From the NCBI GenBank assembly GCA_963824985.1, contig CAWGRQ010000017.1:1-64000 (forward strand): DNA of 64,000 nucleotides. Direction: 5' to 3'. The stretch's first letter is position 1; every line of letters begins with the position of its first letter. This document shows, in pieces, positions 16,618-24,933 of this stretch. A program made the position numbers and the translations under genes. The notes beneath the pieces are model-generated. The model did no database searches, was not told where the DNA came from, and worked only from the letters and a program-made list of their open reading frames with translations. This DNA comes from JAFNAG01 sp963824985. GTDB lineage: Bacteria > Acidobacteriota > UBA6911.

Positions 16618-17967
16618 ATGGGGGGCATGACATCCAGACTGGACGTGCGCTATTTTCCGCTCGTGCTTGACGTGGTGGATCAGGGGATTTTTACGGTCAA
16701 TCCAAACGGGCTGATCACTTCGTTCAACCGGGCGGCCGAAACCATTACCGGGTACGGGGAATCGGAGGTTCTCGGGCTGCAATGCTCCGAAGTTTTCCGG
16801 ACCGACCTCTGTGACACGGTCTGCCCGTTGCGACGCAGCATCGCGTCGCGCGCCCGGGTCCGCAACCGGGAAGTGCGCATCCAGACCAGAGACGGCCGGC
16901 AGATCCCCATATCGCTCAGCACGGCGCCGCTGGAAACTGCCGCTGGACAACTGCTCGGCGGTGTCGAGGTATTCAAGGACCTGTCGCACATCGAAGCCCT
17001 GAGACGCAGGCTGGACGGGCAATATCAGTTTGAGGACATTGTCAGCCGGAACGTGGAGATGCACCGAATCTTTCGGATTCTGCCGCTGGTGGCGGAAAGC
17101 AAAAGTACGATCCTGATCACGGGGCCAAGCGGAACCGGCAAGGAACTGCTGGCCAAGGCGATCCACAATCACGGGCACACGCGCAAGAAACCGTTTGTGG
17201 CGGTAAACTGCGCGGCGCTCCCGGAAACGCTGCTCGAGTCGGAGCTCTTCGGCTATCGCAAGGGCGCCTTTACCGACGCCCGGCGCGACCGGCCCGGACG
17301 CATCGCTCAGGCGGACGGGGGGACTCTGTTTCTCGACGAGATCGGGGACCTGACCAAGGCGTTGCAGGTAAAGCTGCTCAGGTTCCTGCAGGAAAAGTGC
17401 TACGAACCGCTCGGATCCTCGACCTCAATGAAAGCCGATGTCAGGGTCATCGTTGCGACCCACAGGAATCTGGCGGCAATGGTGCAGGAAGGCTCGTTCC
17501 GGAAGGACCTCTACTTTCGCCTCAACGTGCTGCAGATCAGCTTGCCGCCCCTGAATTCCCGCCGTGAGGACATTCCTTTGCTGGCGCGTCATTTCATCCA
17601 GCGCTTTCGTCAGGCTACCGGAAAGGCGATCCAGGACCTCGCGCCCCGGGCCCTGGCGGCTTTGATGTGCCATGATTTCCCGGGCAACATCCGGGAGCTG
17701 GAAAACATCATTGAGAGGGCTTTCATTCTATGTGATCAGCGGGACATCGACCTGGACAGCCTCCCACCGGATGTCGCCGGGCTGAGCCCCGCCGCGCCGG
17801 GCTTCGCGCCGGAGGAGGGGACCAGGCTGGAAGATCTGGGTTGCGAAGCGATCCGTTCGGCGCTGCAGCGACACGGCGGCAATCGCACTCGCGCCGCGAA
17901 GGAGTTGGGCATCCATCGGACGACGCTGATACGAAAGCTGAAACGTTTCCCCTCGGCTCAACGCTAG
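16618..17967 (+). CDS. PAS-domain sigma-54-dependent activator
   Basis: Enhancer-binding protein of about 450 aa. The PAS domain (about 12-120) has Cys residues in LQCSEVFRTDLCDTVCP, the same C-x8-C-x3-C spacing as the activator at the left edge of the window. The AAA+ domain has Walker A GPSGTGKE, a GAFTDA variant of the GAFTGA loop, Walker B LFLDEIGD and sensor motifs. The C-terminus ends in a Fis-type HTH, RTRAAKELGIHRTTLIRKLKR. ATG 16618 or 16627 are equally possible starts. It is divergent from the sigma-54-type promoter of the redox operon and is therefore the prime candidate for its activator. It overlaps the convergent receiver gene by 4 nt. Confidence 0.9.
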   Translation: MGGMTSRLDVRYFPLVLDVVDQGIFTVNPNGLITSFNRAAETITGYGESEVLGLQCSEVFRTDLCDTVCPLRRSIASRARVRNREVRIQTRDGRQIPISLSTAPLETAAGQLLGGVEVFKDLSHIEALRRRLDGQYQFEDIVSRNVEMHRIFRILPLVAESKSTILITGPSGTGKELLAKAIHNHGHTRKKPFVAVNCAALPETLLESELFGYRKGAFTDARRDRPGRIAQADGGTLFLDEIGDLTKALQVKLLRFLQEKCYEPLGSSTSMKADVRVIVATHRNLAAMVQEGSFRKDLYFRLNVLQISLPPLNSRREDIPLLARHFIQRFRQATGKAIQDLAPRALAALMCHDFPGNIRELENIIERAFILCDQRDIDLDSLPPDVAGLSPAAPGFAPEEGTRLEDLGCEAIRSALQRHGGNRTRAAKELGIHRTTLIRKLKRFPSAQR

Positions 17968-18359
17968 CCGGCCCCGATCAGGGACTTCACTTTGGCGAGA
18001 AACAGTTCTTTGTCGATGGGCTTTTCGAAATAGCCTGCGGGAGGCTTCAGGTGCTTGCGACTGTGGATGAACTGCTTGAAATCCGTACTGATGCCGGTAA
18101 CGATAATGACGGGGATATTCGCGGTTTCAGGCGTTTCCACAAGGTTTCGGTACATGCGCACTCCTGATTCTTTCGGCATTGTGATGTCGAGAGATACCAG
18201 GTCAGGGCGTTCGGACTGCGCTTTGAGGAACCCCTCTTCCCCGTCTCCTGCCGAAACCACTGCGAACCCGTTATCCTCGAGCAGACTGCTGAGGAAGGTG
18301 ACAACATCAGGTTCATCGTCCACGATAAGCACTGTCATCTTGCCTGAGGCATTCGACAC
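17964..18359 (-). CDS. Single-domain response regulator
   Basis: Receiver-only protein of 131 aa: VLIVDDEPD, phospho-acceptor Asp in PDLVSLDITMPKESG near residue 58, VIIVTG and YFEKPIDKELFLAKV. The start is GTG with GAGGAG 7 nt upstream. It is convergent with the sigma-54 activator and closely related to the two receivers of the redox operon, so it may be a third partner of the same kinase. Confidence 0.9.
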   Translation of the reverse strand: MSNASGKMTVLIVDDEPDVVTFLSSLLEDNGFAVVSAGDGEEGFLKAQSERPDLVSLDITMPKESGVRMYRNLVETPETANIPVIIVTGISTDFKQFIHSRKHLKPPAGYFEKPIDKELFLAKVKSLIGAG

Positions 18360-19072
18360 GTCGGCTCTCCTCTGCGGTAATGGTGTTGATCAATGCGGGT
18401 TGGTATGAGGGCTCAATCCGTCACTCTCGCTTTTTGTGCGACCGGGAGTCCAGTCGCACTGCTCATCATGGCGAAATCACACCCGTGATGCAACCGGAAA
18501 CTACGGCGGTATTCACCGGAGAAGGGGAAGCCTGCCTCTCGTGCTTCCGCCTCCGGATATGGATTGATACCCGCGTGGGGAGCCTGGGCAGTCGACCCGG
18601 CCCGCGCCCTGCGCTGCCCTCGTCTGCCTTCCGGCAACACGCGACGTCAATCAGCTCGTGGTGATTCTCCGACAGCCGGTCCACCCCTGCTTGATACGCC
18701 GCTCTTCTCTCTGCATCAGCCGGAGAAGCGTCCGGCCCATCACGGGAGCGCCGGCTTGACGGGCGAAAAAGCGCAGCGCGACCAAGATTTTGATGCGGTT
18801 GTATAAGCCCAAAATCATCTATCCTGCGGCATTTTTTTGAGATATGATCGCCCCGGCTGGAGAGACGGAGCAGTTGACCGTATGCCCATTATCAGAAGCT
18901 GGAGAGAGAGCCATCCGGGTACAAATCAGTACCAAAACGGCAGCTTGATCACTCTATCCCTTGTACAAGATCGCCGTTTCTATTCGAGAGGTGCTCGGCG
19001 TCCGGTGGTCCACAATGCGCAGCGTCTGGCGGCAAGGAACTGCAGGCTTCGCGCCGACCTGGGGGGATCGTT
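18360..19072. other. Intergenic region without a recognisable gene
   Basis: About 710 bp between the receiver gene and the siroheme synthase. The short open frames here lack ribosome sites and recognisable motifs. I see no tRNA, riboswitch or strong inverted repeat. It probably contains the promoter for the siroheme/adenylate kinase pair. Confidence 0.5.
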
Positions 19073-20899
19073 GTGTACCCTGTGATGTTGAGTCTGCGCG
19101 ATCAGCTATGCCTGGTGGTTGGAGGCGGTGGCGTGGCATTGGGAAAGGTCCAAGGGCTCCTGGCTGAAGGCGCTCGGGTGAGGGTCGTGGCCACATCGCC
19201 CGCTCCGGCGCTTATTGAGCTCGCGAGCTCAGGGGCCATCGAACTGGCGCAGCGCGCCTATTCGGCCCTCGATGTGAGGGAATCTGTACTGGTGTTTGCA
19301 GCGACGGACGATCCGGATGTCAATCGACGCGTCGCCGCCGACGCCAAGCACGACAAGATCTGGGCCAATGTCGCGGATGATCCCGAACTGTGCTCGTTCC
19401 ATCTGCCCGCGCGCGTCAAGCGGGGCGCGTTTCAGCTTGCCATCGCATCGGAGGGCAGGGCTCCCTTCGTCGTGCGCCGCATGCGGAAGCTTTTGGAGCG
19501 GCGTTTTGGTCCGGAATGGGCGGAATGGGCGGAAGCGGCTACTCGCTTTCGTTGCGCGGTGCGCGCCCTGAAGCTGCCGCGCGCCGACATGGAGAGACGC
19601 TACGACTGGTTCTTTGCTTCCACCGTGGACAGCGAGCGGCTTACGGCGCGAGTTCCTGGGAGCAAAGAAGAGGCAACGTGGTTGGCAGCGCCCCAGCTTG
19701 TGGTTAATGGCGGCGGTGCCGGAGCGCCCTGGGCACCCGGCGATCCGCCGGGACCGGAGCCCGCAACGGCCGTAGCAGCGGGCCTTGTGTCACTCGTCGG
19801 CGCCGGGCCCGGAGATGCGGGGCTTTTGACGCTGAAGGGCCAGCGCCGCCTCCTCAAAGCCGACGCCGTGGTCTATGACCGATTGGCCGCGACAGCGCTC
19901 CCCGTGGAGCTCCGCGCGGACGTGGAATTGCATTGCGTCGGCAAGGAGGCCGGCAACCACCCGGTGCCGCAGGAAGAGATCAATGCGCTTCTCGTTCGGC
20001 TGGCTCGCGAGGGCAAACGCGTCGTGCGGCTCAAGGGCGGAGATCCGTACGTCTTCGGTCGAGGTGGCGAGGAAGCGCTGTCAATGACCTCGGCCGGCAT
20101 CCCTTTCGAGGTGATCCCGGGCGTGACTGCCGCCGTGGCGGCAACGGCCTATGCCGGGATCCCGATTACCCACCGCGGTGAGGCGGTGCGCGTCACCATG
20201 GTCACGGCGCACGAGAGCAAGAAGACCGACGGTCCTCAGGTGCGCTGGGACCTGTTGGCGGCGGATCCCCACGCCACCCTCGTTGGCTACATGGGTGTAG
20301 CCAATCTCGAGAAGATCGCGAAACGTCTCACGGACTATGGGATGGCCCCCGACATGCCCGCGGCGCTCATCGAGCGCGGCACCACCGCCTGCCAACGCGT
20401 CGTTCGCGGCACCGTCTCGAATTTGGCCCGCATTGCCGCCAATGCCCGCATCCAACCGCCGGCGCTGGTGGTCATCGGCCCGACGGTCAATCACGCCGAG
20501 ACACTCGACTGGTTTGGCTGCCGTCCACTCGCCGGCGAGCGCCTCGGGATCTTCGTGCCCACGGCCGACGTCCTGGACACCTTGGAGTTGGCTGGCGCCG
20601 AGATCGTGGCCGCGCCTGTGCCTCTGACCCAGGCGGCGCGCATCGTGATCGCCTCCACAGGGCTTTCCGGCTGGATCCTAAGAACCTGTGATGATGTCGA
20701 CCTCCTGGAGGAAGACCGTGATTCCCTGGGATTCGGCAACGGGGTCGTGGCATGGTGTTTGAGCTCACAGGCCGCCGATCGGGCGCGGAAACTGGGGTGG
20801 CGAGAGGTACGAGAAATCTACGGGAGCGCAGATGCGACGCAGTGGGTAGCGGCAGTGCGGCATTGGCGTAACCCGGTTGCTGGAGGGATTGAGACATGA
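19073..20899 (+). CDS. Siroheme synthase fusion: precorrin-2 dehydrogenase plus SUMT plus C-terminal remnant
   Basis: Multidomain enzyme of 608 aa. Residues 1-210 are a SirC/CysG-N precorrin-2 dehydrogenase with NAD motif VVGGGGVALGKV near 14-25. Residues about 238-480 are uroporphyrinogen-III C-methyltransferase with VSLVGAGPGDAGLLTLKG, GGDPYVFGRGGEE and PGVTAAVAATAYAGIPITHR. The last about 125 residues resemble only the C-terminal half of a HemD-like uroporphyrinogen-III synthase and look degenerate. The protein converts uroporphyrinogen III to precorrin-2, sirohydrochlorin and perhaps siroheme. The start is GTG 19073 behind GGGGGG. Its stop overlaps the adk start (ATGA), so the two are coupled. 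Siroheme would serve sulfite or nitrite reductases. Confidence 0.88.
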   Translation: MYPVMLSLRDQLCLVVGGGGVALGKVQGLLAEGARVRVVATSPAPALIELASSGAIELAQRAYSALDVRESVLVFAATDDPDVNRRVAADAKHDKIWANVADDPELCSFHLPARVKRGAFQLAIASEGRAPFVVRRMRKLLERRFGPEWAEWAEAATRFRCAVRALKLPRADMERRYDWFFASTVDSERLTARVPGSKEEATWLAAPQLVVNGGGAGAPWAPGDPPGPEPATAVAAGLVSLVGAGPGDAGLLTLKGQRRLLKADAVVYDRLAATALPVELRADVELHCVGKEAGNHPVPQEEINALLVRLAREGKRVVRLKGGDPYVFGRGGEEALSMTSAGIPFEVIPGVTAAVAATAYAGIPITHRGEAVRVTMVTAHESKKTDGPQVRWDLLAADPHATLVGYMGVANLEKIAKRLTDYGMAPDMPAALIERGTTACQRVVRGTVSNLARIAANARIQPPALVVIGPTVNHAETLDWFGCRPLAGERLGIFVPTADVLDTLELAGAEIVAAPVPLTQAARIVIASTGLSGWILRTCDDVDLLEEDRDSLGFGNGVVAWCLSSQAADRARKLGWREVREIYGSADATQWVAAVRHWRNPVAGGIET

Positions 20900-21603
20900 A
20901 CTTGATACTATTGGGACCTCCCGGTGTGGGAAAAGGAACACAAGCCAAAAAGCTCACCGACGAGCTCTGCATCCCGCAAGTCTCCACCGGTGACATCTTG
21001 CGTGAAGCGATCAAGGCCGGCTCGCCGATGGGGGTGAAGGCCAAGAACTACATGGACGCTGGCGACCTCGTTCCGGACGACGTGGTGGTGGGCATCGTCG
21101 CCGAGCGGATGGGCAAACCCGACTGCCAGGGCGGCTTCATGCTGGACGGTTTTCCACGAACCATTCCGCAGGCGGTCGCCCTCACAACGATGCTTGCCGA
21201 GAAGACCAAGAGGATTGACCATGTGGTCTGCCTCCTCGCAGACGACGGCGAGCTCATACGCCGCTTGACGGGTCGGCGCACCTGCCGGTCCTGCATGACT
21301 CCGTACCACGTGGCATTCAGTCCGCCCGCGAGGACCGGCGTCTGCGACCGGTGCGGCGGCGAGCTCTATCAACGCGACGATGACAAAGAAGAGCCCATCC
21401 GGGCGCGCATTGTGACCTACCACAGACAGACGCAAATGCTCATTGATTACTACGAGCAGAGTCACCTCTTGCGCCCGGTTGATGGCCTGGGCAAGCCCGA
21501 CGAAGTCCATTCCCGAATCCGGGAGGCGTTGGGAATCACCGAACACCTTAAAGCGGCCACGGGGGAACACTTGAAGACCGGCCATGCGGCTGCGGGCAGT
21601 TAG
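20896..21603 (+). CDS. adk: Adenylate kinase
   Basis: Interconverts ATP + AMP and 2 ADP in the cytosol; 235 aa, slightly long because of a C-terminal tail of about 20 residues. The P-loop is GPPGVGKGTQ at 7-16 with the AMP-binding QVSTGDILR and GFMLDGFPRT segments. The LID domain is of the long zinc-binding type, with CRSC and CDRC pairs. It overlaps the siroheme synthase gene by 4 nt, an unusual partnership; adk is more often beside ribosomal or sulfate-activation genes. The end of the gene abuts a copy of the family-1 repeat. Confidence 0.95.
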   Translation: MNLILLGPPGVGKGTQAKKLTDELCIPQVSTGDILREAIKAGSPMGVKAKNYMDAGDLVPDDVVVGIVAERMGKPDCQGGFMLDGFPRTIPQAVALTTMLAEKTKRIDHVVCLLADDGELIRRLTGRRTCRSCMTPYHVAFSPPARTGVCDRCGGELYQRDDDKEEPIRARIVTYHRQTQMLIDYYEQSHLLRPVDGLGKPDEVHSRIREALGITEHLKAATGEHLKTGHAAAGS

Positions 21604-21695
21604 CCTGAATTATTCACGAAGCAAGACATCTCAGGACACGGAGGAACGCGGACGAACACGGATCTGATCCGTGTGCAGGGCTTTTGGGGAAGGAA
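21604..21695. repeat. Family-1 palindromic repeat, copy A (partial)
   Basis: Begins directly after the adk stop with ...ATTATTCACGAA, runs through GGACACGGAGGAACGCGG and a CGGATCTGATCCG palindrome, and stops at GTGTGCAGGGCTTTTG. The right terminal repeat is missing and the MFS gene begins just after. Confidence 0.75.
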
Positions 21696-21725
21696 GGGCC
21701 AGACACCGGCTTAACGGAGGCGCCC

Positions 21726-23078
21726 GTGCATTCGACAACTCGGTCCAAACTTTCCTCCGGAAATGGGGGATCGGGCGGGCTTATATTCGCTCTGCGGGCG
21801 TTGGGGCATCGCAACTACCGTCTTTATTTTGTCGGCCAGGGCATTTCGCTCATCGGCACATGGATGACGCGCGTCGCCACGGCCTGGCTTGTATACCGCC
21901 TGACTCATTCGGCACTGCTGCTCGGCGTGGTCAGCTTCGCGGGCCAGCTGCCCACCTTCGTTTTCGCTCCCTTCGCGGGCGTCTGGGTGGACCGCCTCAA
22001 CCGGCATCGTGTCCTGGTAGCCACCCAGGTTCTGGCCATGCTGCAGTCCTTGTCTCTGGCCGCGCTCGCCCTGGCCAAAGTCATTACGGTATCGGAAATC
22101 ATCTGGCTTGGCGCCTTCCAGGGGCTGATCAACGCATTCGACATGCCGACACGCCAGACGTTCGTCATCCAGATGGTCGAGGAGAAGCAGGATCTGGGGA
22201 ATGCGATCGCGCTCAATTCGTCCATGGTGAACATGGCCCGTCTCATCGGGCCGGCGTTTGCAGGCATGGTCATTGCGGCCGTGGGGGAGGGGTTCTGCTT
22301 CCTGATCGACGGATTGAGTTATCTTGCCGTCATCGTCTCGCTGATCGCCATGCGGGGATTGCGGCCCCAGATGCTCCCAAGGCGCGCCGGCGTATTCCGC
22401 GAGCTCAAGGAAGGTTGGGACTACGTCTCGCGCTTTGCTCCTGTCCGTTCGATTTTGCTTCTGCTCGCGCTGGTGAGCCTGCTGGGGATGCCCTACACAG
22501 TGCTCATGCCGGTCTTTGCGGCGAGCGTCCTGCACGGCGGCCCCCATACCCTGGGTTTCCTGATGGCAGCCTCCGGCGTGGGGGCGCTGACCGGAGCCGC
22601 TGTTCTCGCGACCCGCAAATCCGTGCGGGGACTCGGCAAGATGATCCCCATCGCGACCGGGGTATTCGGCGCCGGCCTGGTCGGATTCTCGCTCTCGCGC
22701 GTGTTCTGGCTCTCGCTCCTGCTGCTTCTGGCCGCCGGTTTTGGAATGATGATGCAGATGGCTTCCAGCAATACCATCCTGCAGACAATCGTTCCCGACG
22801 AGAAACGCGGCCGGGTCATGAGCTATTACACGATGGCGTTCGTCGGGATGGCGCCGTTCGGCAGCCTGTTTGCCGGTAGCCTCGCCAGCAGCATCGGGGC
22901 GCCGGCCACCGTCATGGTCTCCGGCGTGGGTTGCGCGGCAGGAGCGGTCTGGTTCGCCGCGCGGCTGCGGGGATTGCGCAACCTCGTGCGCCCTATCTAC
23001 GTAAAACTGGGCATCGTGCCGGAGGTCGCCGAGGGCATCCACGCCGCCTCCGAGTTGCGCACCCCGCCCGAAGCGTAG
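21726..23078 (+). CDS. MFS transporter, enterobactin-exporter-like (MFS_3 type)
   Basis: Inner-membrane exporter of about 450 aa with 12 predicted helices. The start region ALRALGHRNYRLYFVGQGISLIGTWMTRVATAWLVYRLT and the first cytoplasmic loop FAGVWVDRLNRHRVL are characteristic of the EntS/MFS_3 family. GTG 21726 is preceded by GGAGG at 5 nt; an upstream TTG at 21684 lies in the repeat and lacks a ribosome site. The substrate is unknown. The divergence in spacing from adk and the intervening repeat suggest its own promoter. Confidence 0.85.
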   Translation: MHSTTRSKLSSGNGGSGGLIFALRALGHRNYRLYFVGQGISLIGTWMTRVATAWLVYRLTHSALLLGVVSFAGQLPTFVFAPFAGVWVDRLNRHRVLVATQVLAMLQSLSLAALALAKVITVSEIIWLGAFQGLINAFDMPTRQTFVIQMVEEKQDLGNAIALNSSMVNMARLIGPAFAGMVIAAVGEGFCFLIDGLSYLAVIVSLIAMRGLRPQMLPRRAGVFRELKEGWDYVSRFAPVRSILLLLALVSLLGMPYTVLMPVFAASVLHGGPHTLGFLMAASGVGALTGAAVLATRKSVRGLGKMIPIATGVFGAGLVGFSLSRVFWLSLLLLLAAGFGMMMQMASSNTILQTIVPDEKRGRVMSYYTMAFVGMAPFGSLFAGSLASSIGAPATVMVSGVGCAAGAVWFAARLRGLRNLVRPIYVKLGIVPEVAEGIHAASELRTPPEA

Positions 23079-23143
23079 AACTGCGCGGCCGGAGGGAACA
23101 GTAATCCATGGGCCTGTGGCGCACCCAAGTGCATGAAAATGCT

Positions 23144-23416
23144 CGGTATCGGAATCGGGGTCGCAGTCGCTATCGGCATCGGCTTCGATGCCAGCTGGGC
23201 GGTGCTTTCGACCCCGATACCGATTCCGATTCCGACCCCGACGTCCAGCCAGATTTGAGCCTATTTTCGGAGCAGCTCCTCATGCGCCTGAGGCGCACCC
23301 GGTGACGCATGAAAATCTTTTGGCTTTGCGACTTTGCGTCTTGGCGTCCTTGCGTTGATCTTTTTTAACGCAATGACGCAAGGGCGCGAGGGCGCAAAGA
23401 GCTATTTTCGGAGCAG
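23144..23416. repeat. Compound inverted-repeat region
   Basis: Three nested structures fill this intergenic gap. A degenerate hexamer-like palindrome of CCGATA/CCGATT units lies at 23144-23163 and 23209-23239. A 33-nt imperfect inverted repeat of 'TTTGCGtcTTGCG' units lies at 23324-23356 and 23367-23399 around a 10-nt loop. A 15-bp direct repeat CTATTTTCGGAGCAG occurs at 23261-23275 and 23402-23416 and flanks the second structure, as a target duplication might. It lies just beyond the stop of the outer-membrane factor gene. Confidence 0.7.
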
Positions 23417-23421
23417 TTCGC

Positions 23422-24876
23422 TCAGCGTTTTACGTCCCGGGAAGAGGGCAGCTGCGCCGCATCCCATCCGCCGCCCAGGGCCTGGATCAGGAACACGCTC
23501 GCCAGCAGGCGTCTGGTAAGAATCTCCACCGCCGCCCGTTGATTCTGCAGCACGCTGGTCTGCGCGGTGATCACCTGCAGATAGTTCGCGATTCCACCGC
23601 GATATTGGACCGTGGAGATTTCAAGCGACTGCTGCGCGGCATGGACCGCCCGATCCACGATTTCTGCTTCCTCGGAGAGGATGCGCAACTGCGCCAGACT
23701 GTCCTCCACCTGCTGAAATGCCGTCAGCACCGTCTGCCGGTAATTCGCCACCGTGGCGTCATAGGCGGCCTGCGTTACTTTGACCTGGGCGCGGCGCTTG
23801 CCCGCATCAAAGACAGTCTCCGCCAATTGCGTTCCCACCGACCAGAAGCGCGTCGGCCATGTAAGCAGATCCAGGATGGCCGAGGTTTGCGAACCCACGC
23901 CCGCGCTGAAGGTCAGTGATGGGTAAAACGCCGCCTTGGCGATTCCGATCTGTTCGTTCGCGGCCGCCACCTGCCGCTCGGCGGCCGCGATGTCGGGCCT
24001 TCGTTCCAGCAGGGAGGAAGGGATACCGATCGGGGATGCCGGCGGGGGAGCCTGGTTCGGGGCGGCGGCAATCGACAGGTCGGAAGGCGGTTTGCCCGTC
24101 AGCACCGCGATCGCATGTTCGAATTGGGCCCGCTGAATCCCCAGGTCGACCAACTGGGCGCGCGCCGATTCCAGTTGAGTGCGAGCCAGCGCCACGTCGC
24201 CCATCGATGCAATACCGCCATCGTATCGGTCCTGAGTCAGTTGAACATAGCGCTCGTATGACTTCACCGTGGCGTCCAGCAACTGCCGCGAGGCGTCCAG
24301 TCCCCGAATCTGGAAGTAATCCGCGGCGAGTTCCGCCTGATACAACAAGCGGGCATTCTCCAGTTCCGCCGCCGTAGCCTGGGCGATGGCCGAATTTGCC
24401 GCCACGCCGCGCCGGATGCTTCCCCAGATATCGATTTGATAGGTCACATCGACCGGTATCGTGTAAGAGCGTTGCACGCCGGACGTCGCGCCCGTTCCGG
24501 AACCCGTGGCGGAAGCCGCGGCGGTCACATTGGGGAATTGAGCGGCTCGCGTGATGCGCACCGCGGCTTTGGCTGCGCGGAACTGAGCCTCGGCGGCCAA
24601 TACATTCTGGTTCGAGATGCTCACCTGGTCCTCGAGCGCGTCGAGCCCGGGATCATTATAAATATTCCACCACTTGCCGCGCAGCGCTCCTTCATTGGGC
24701 TGGGCTTCCTTCCAGCCTGCGGGCAGCTCTTCTTTATAGGCCGGCGGGGCCGGAACGCCGGGACGCTGGTACTTCGGACCGATCAGGCAGGAGGTCAAAA
24801 AGAACAGCAATCCGGCCGTCCCGAAAACGATTGGCGGGCGAAGACGAGCGGACACGTTTGTGCCTTTCTGGTTCAT
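23422..24876 (-). CDS. Outer-membrane efflux lipoprotein, NodT/OprM family
   Basis: TolC-like outer-membrane channel of 484 aa. The signal peptide ends in lipobox LTSC (Cys30), followed by the family-typical IGPKYQRPGVPAPPAYKE. Two repeats of the efflux-protein domain are seen, with RRPDIAAAERQVAAANEQIGIAKAAFYPSLTFSAG near the middle and long heptad-rich helices. It is the last gene of a macA-macB(ATPase)-macB(permease)-outer-membrane-factor operon and would complete a tripartite pump. Confidence 0.92.
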   Translation of the reverse strand: MNQKGTNVSARLRPPIVFGTAGLLFFLTSCLIGPKYQRPGVPAPPAYKEELPAGWKEAQPNEGALRGKWWNIYNDPGLDALEDQVSISNQNVLAAEAQFRAAKAAVRITRAAQFPNVTAAASATGSGTGATSGVQRSYTIPVDVTYQIDIWGSIRRGVAANSAIAQATAAELENARLLYQAELAADYFQIRGLDASRQLLDATVKSYERYVQLTQDRYDGGIASMGDVALARTQLESARAQLVDLGIQRAQFEHAIAVLTGKPPSDLSIAAAPNQAPPPASPIGIPSSLLERRPDIAAAERQVAAANEQIGIAKAAFYPSLTFSAGVGSQTSAILDLLTWPTRFWSVGTQLAETVFDAGKRRAQVKVTQAAYDATVANYRQTVLTAFQQVEDSLAQLRILSEEAEIVDRAVHAAQQSLEISTVQYRGGIANYLQVITAQTSVLQNQRAAVEILTRRLLASVFLIQALGGGWDAAQLPSSRDVKR

Positions 24877-24933
24877 ATGCGGTTTCCGGGAGAATCCACG
24901 TTGCCGTGATCTCCAGCGCCTCGGCGGGTGGGA

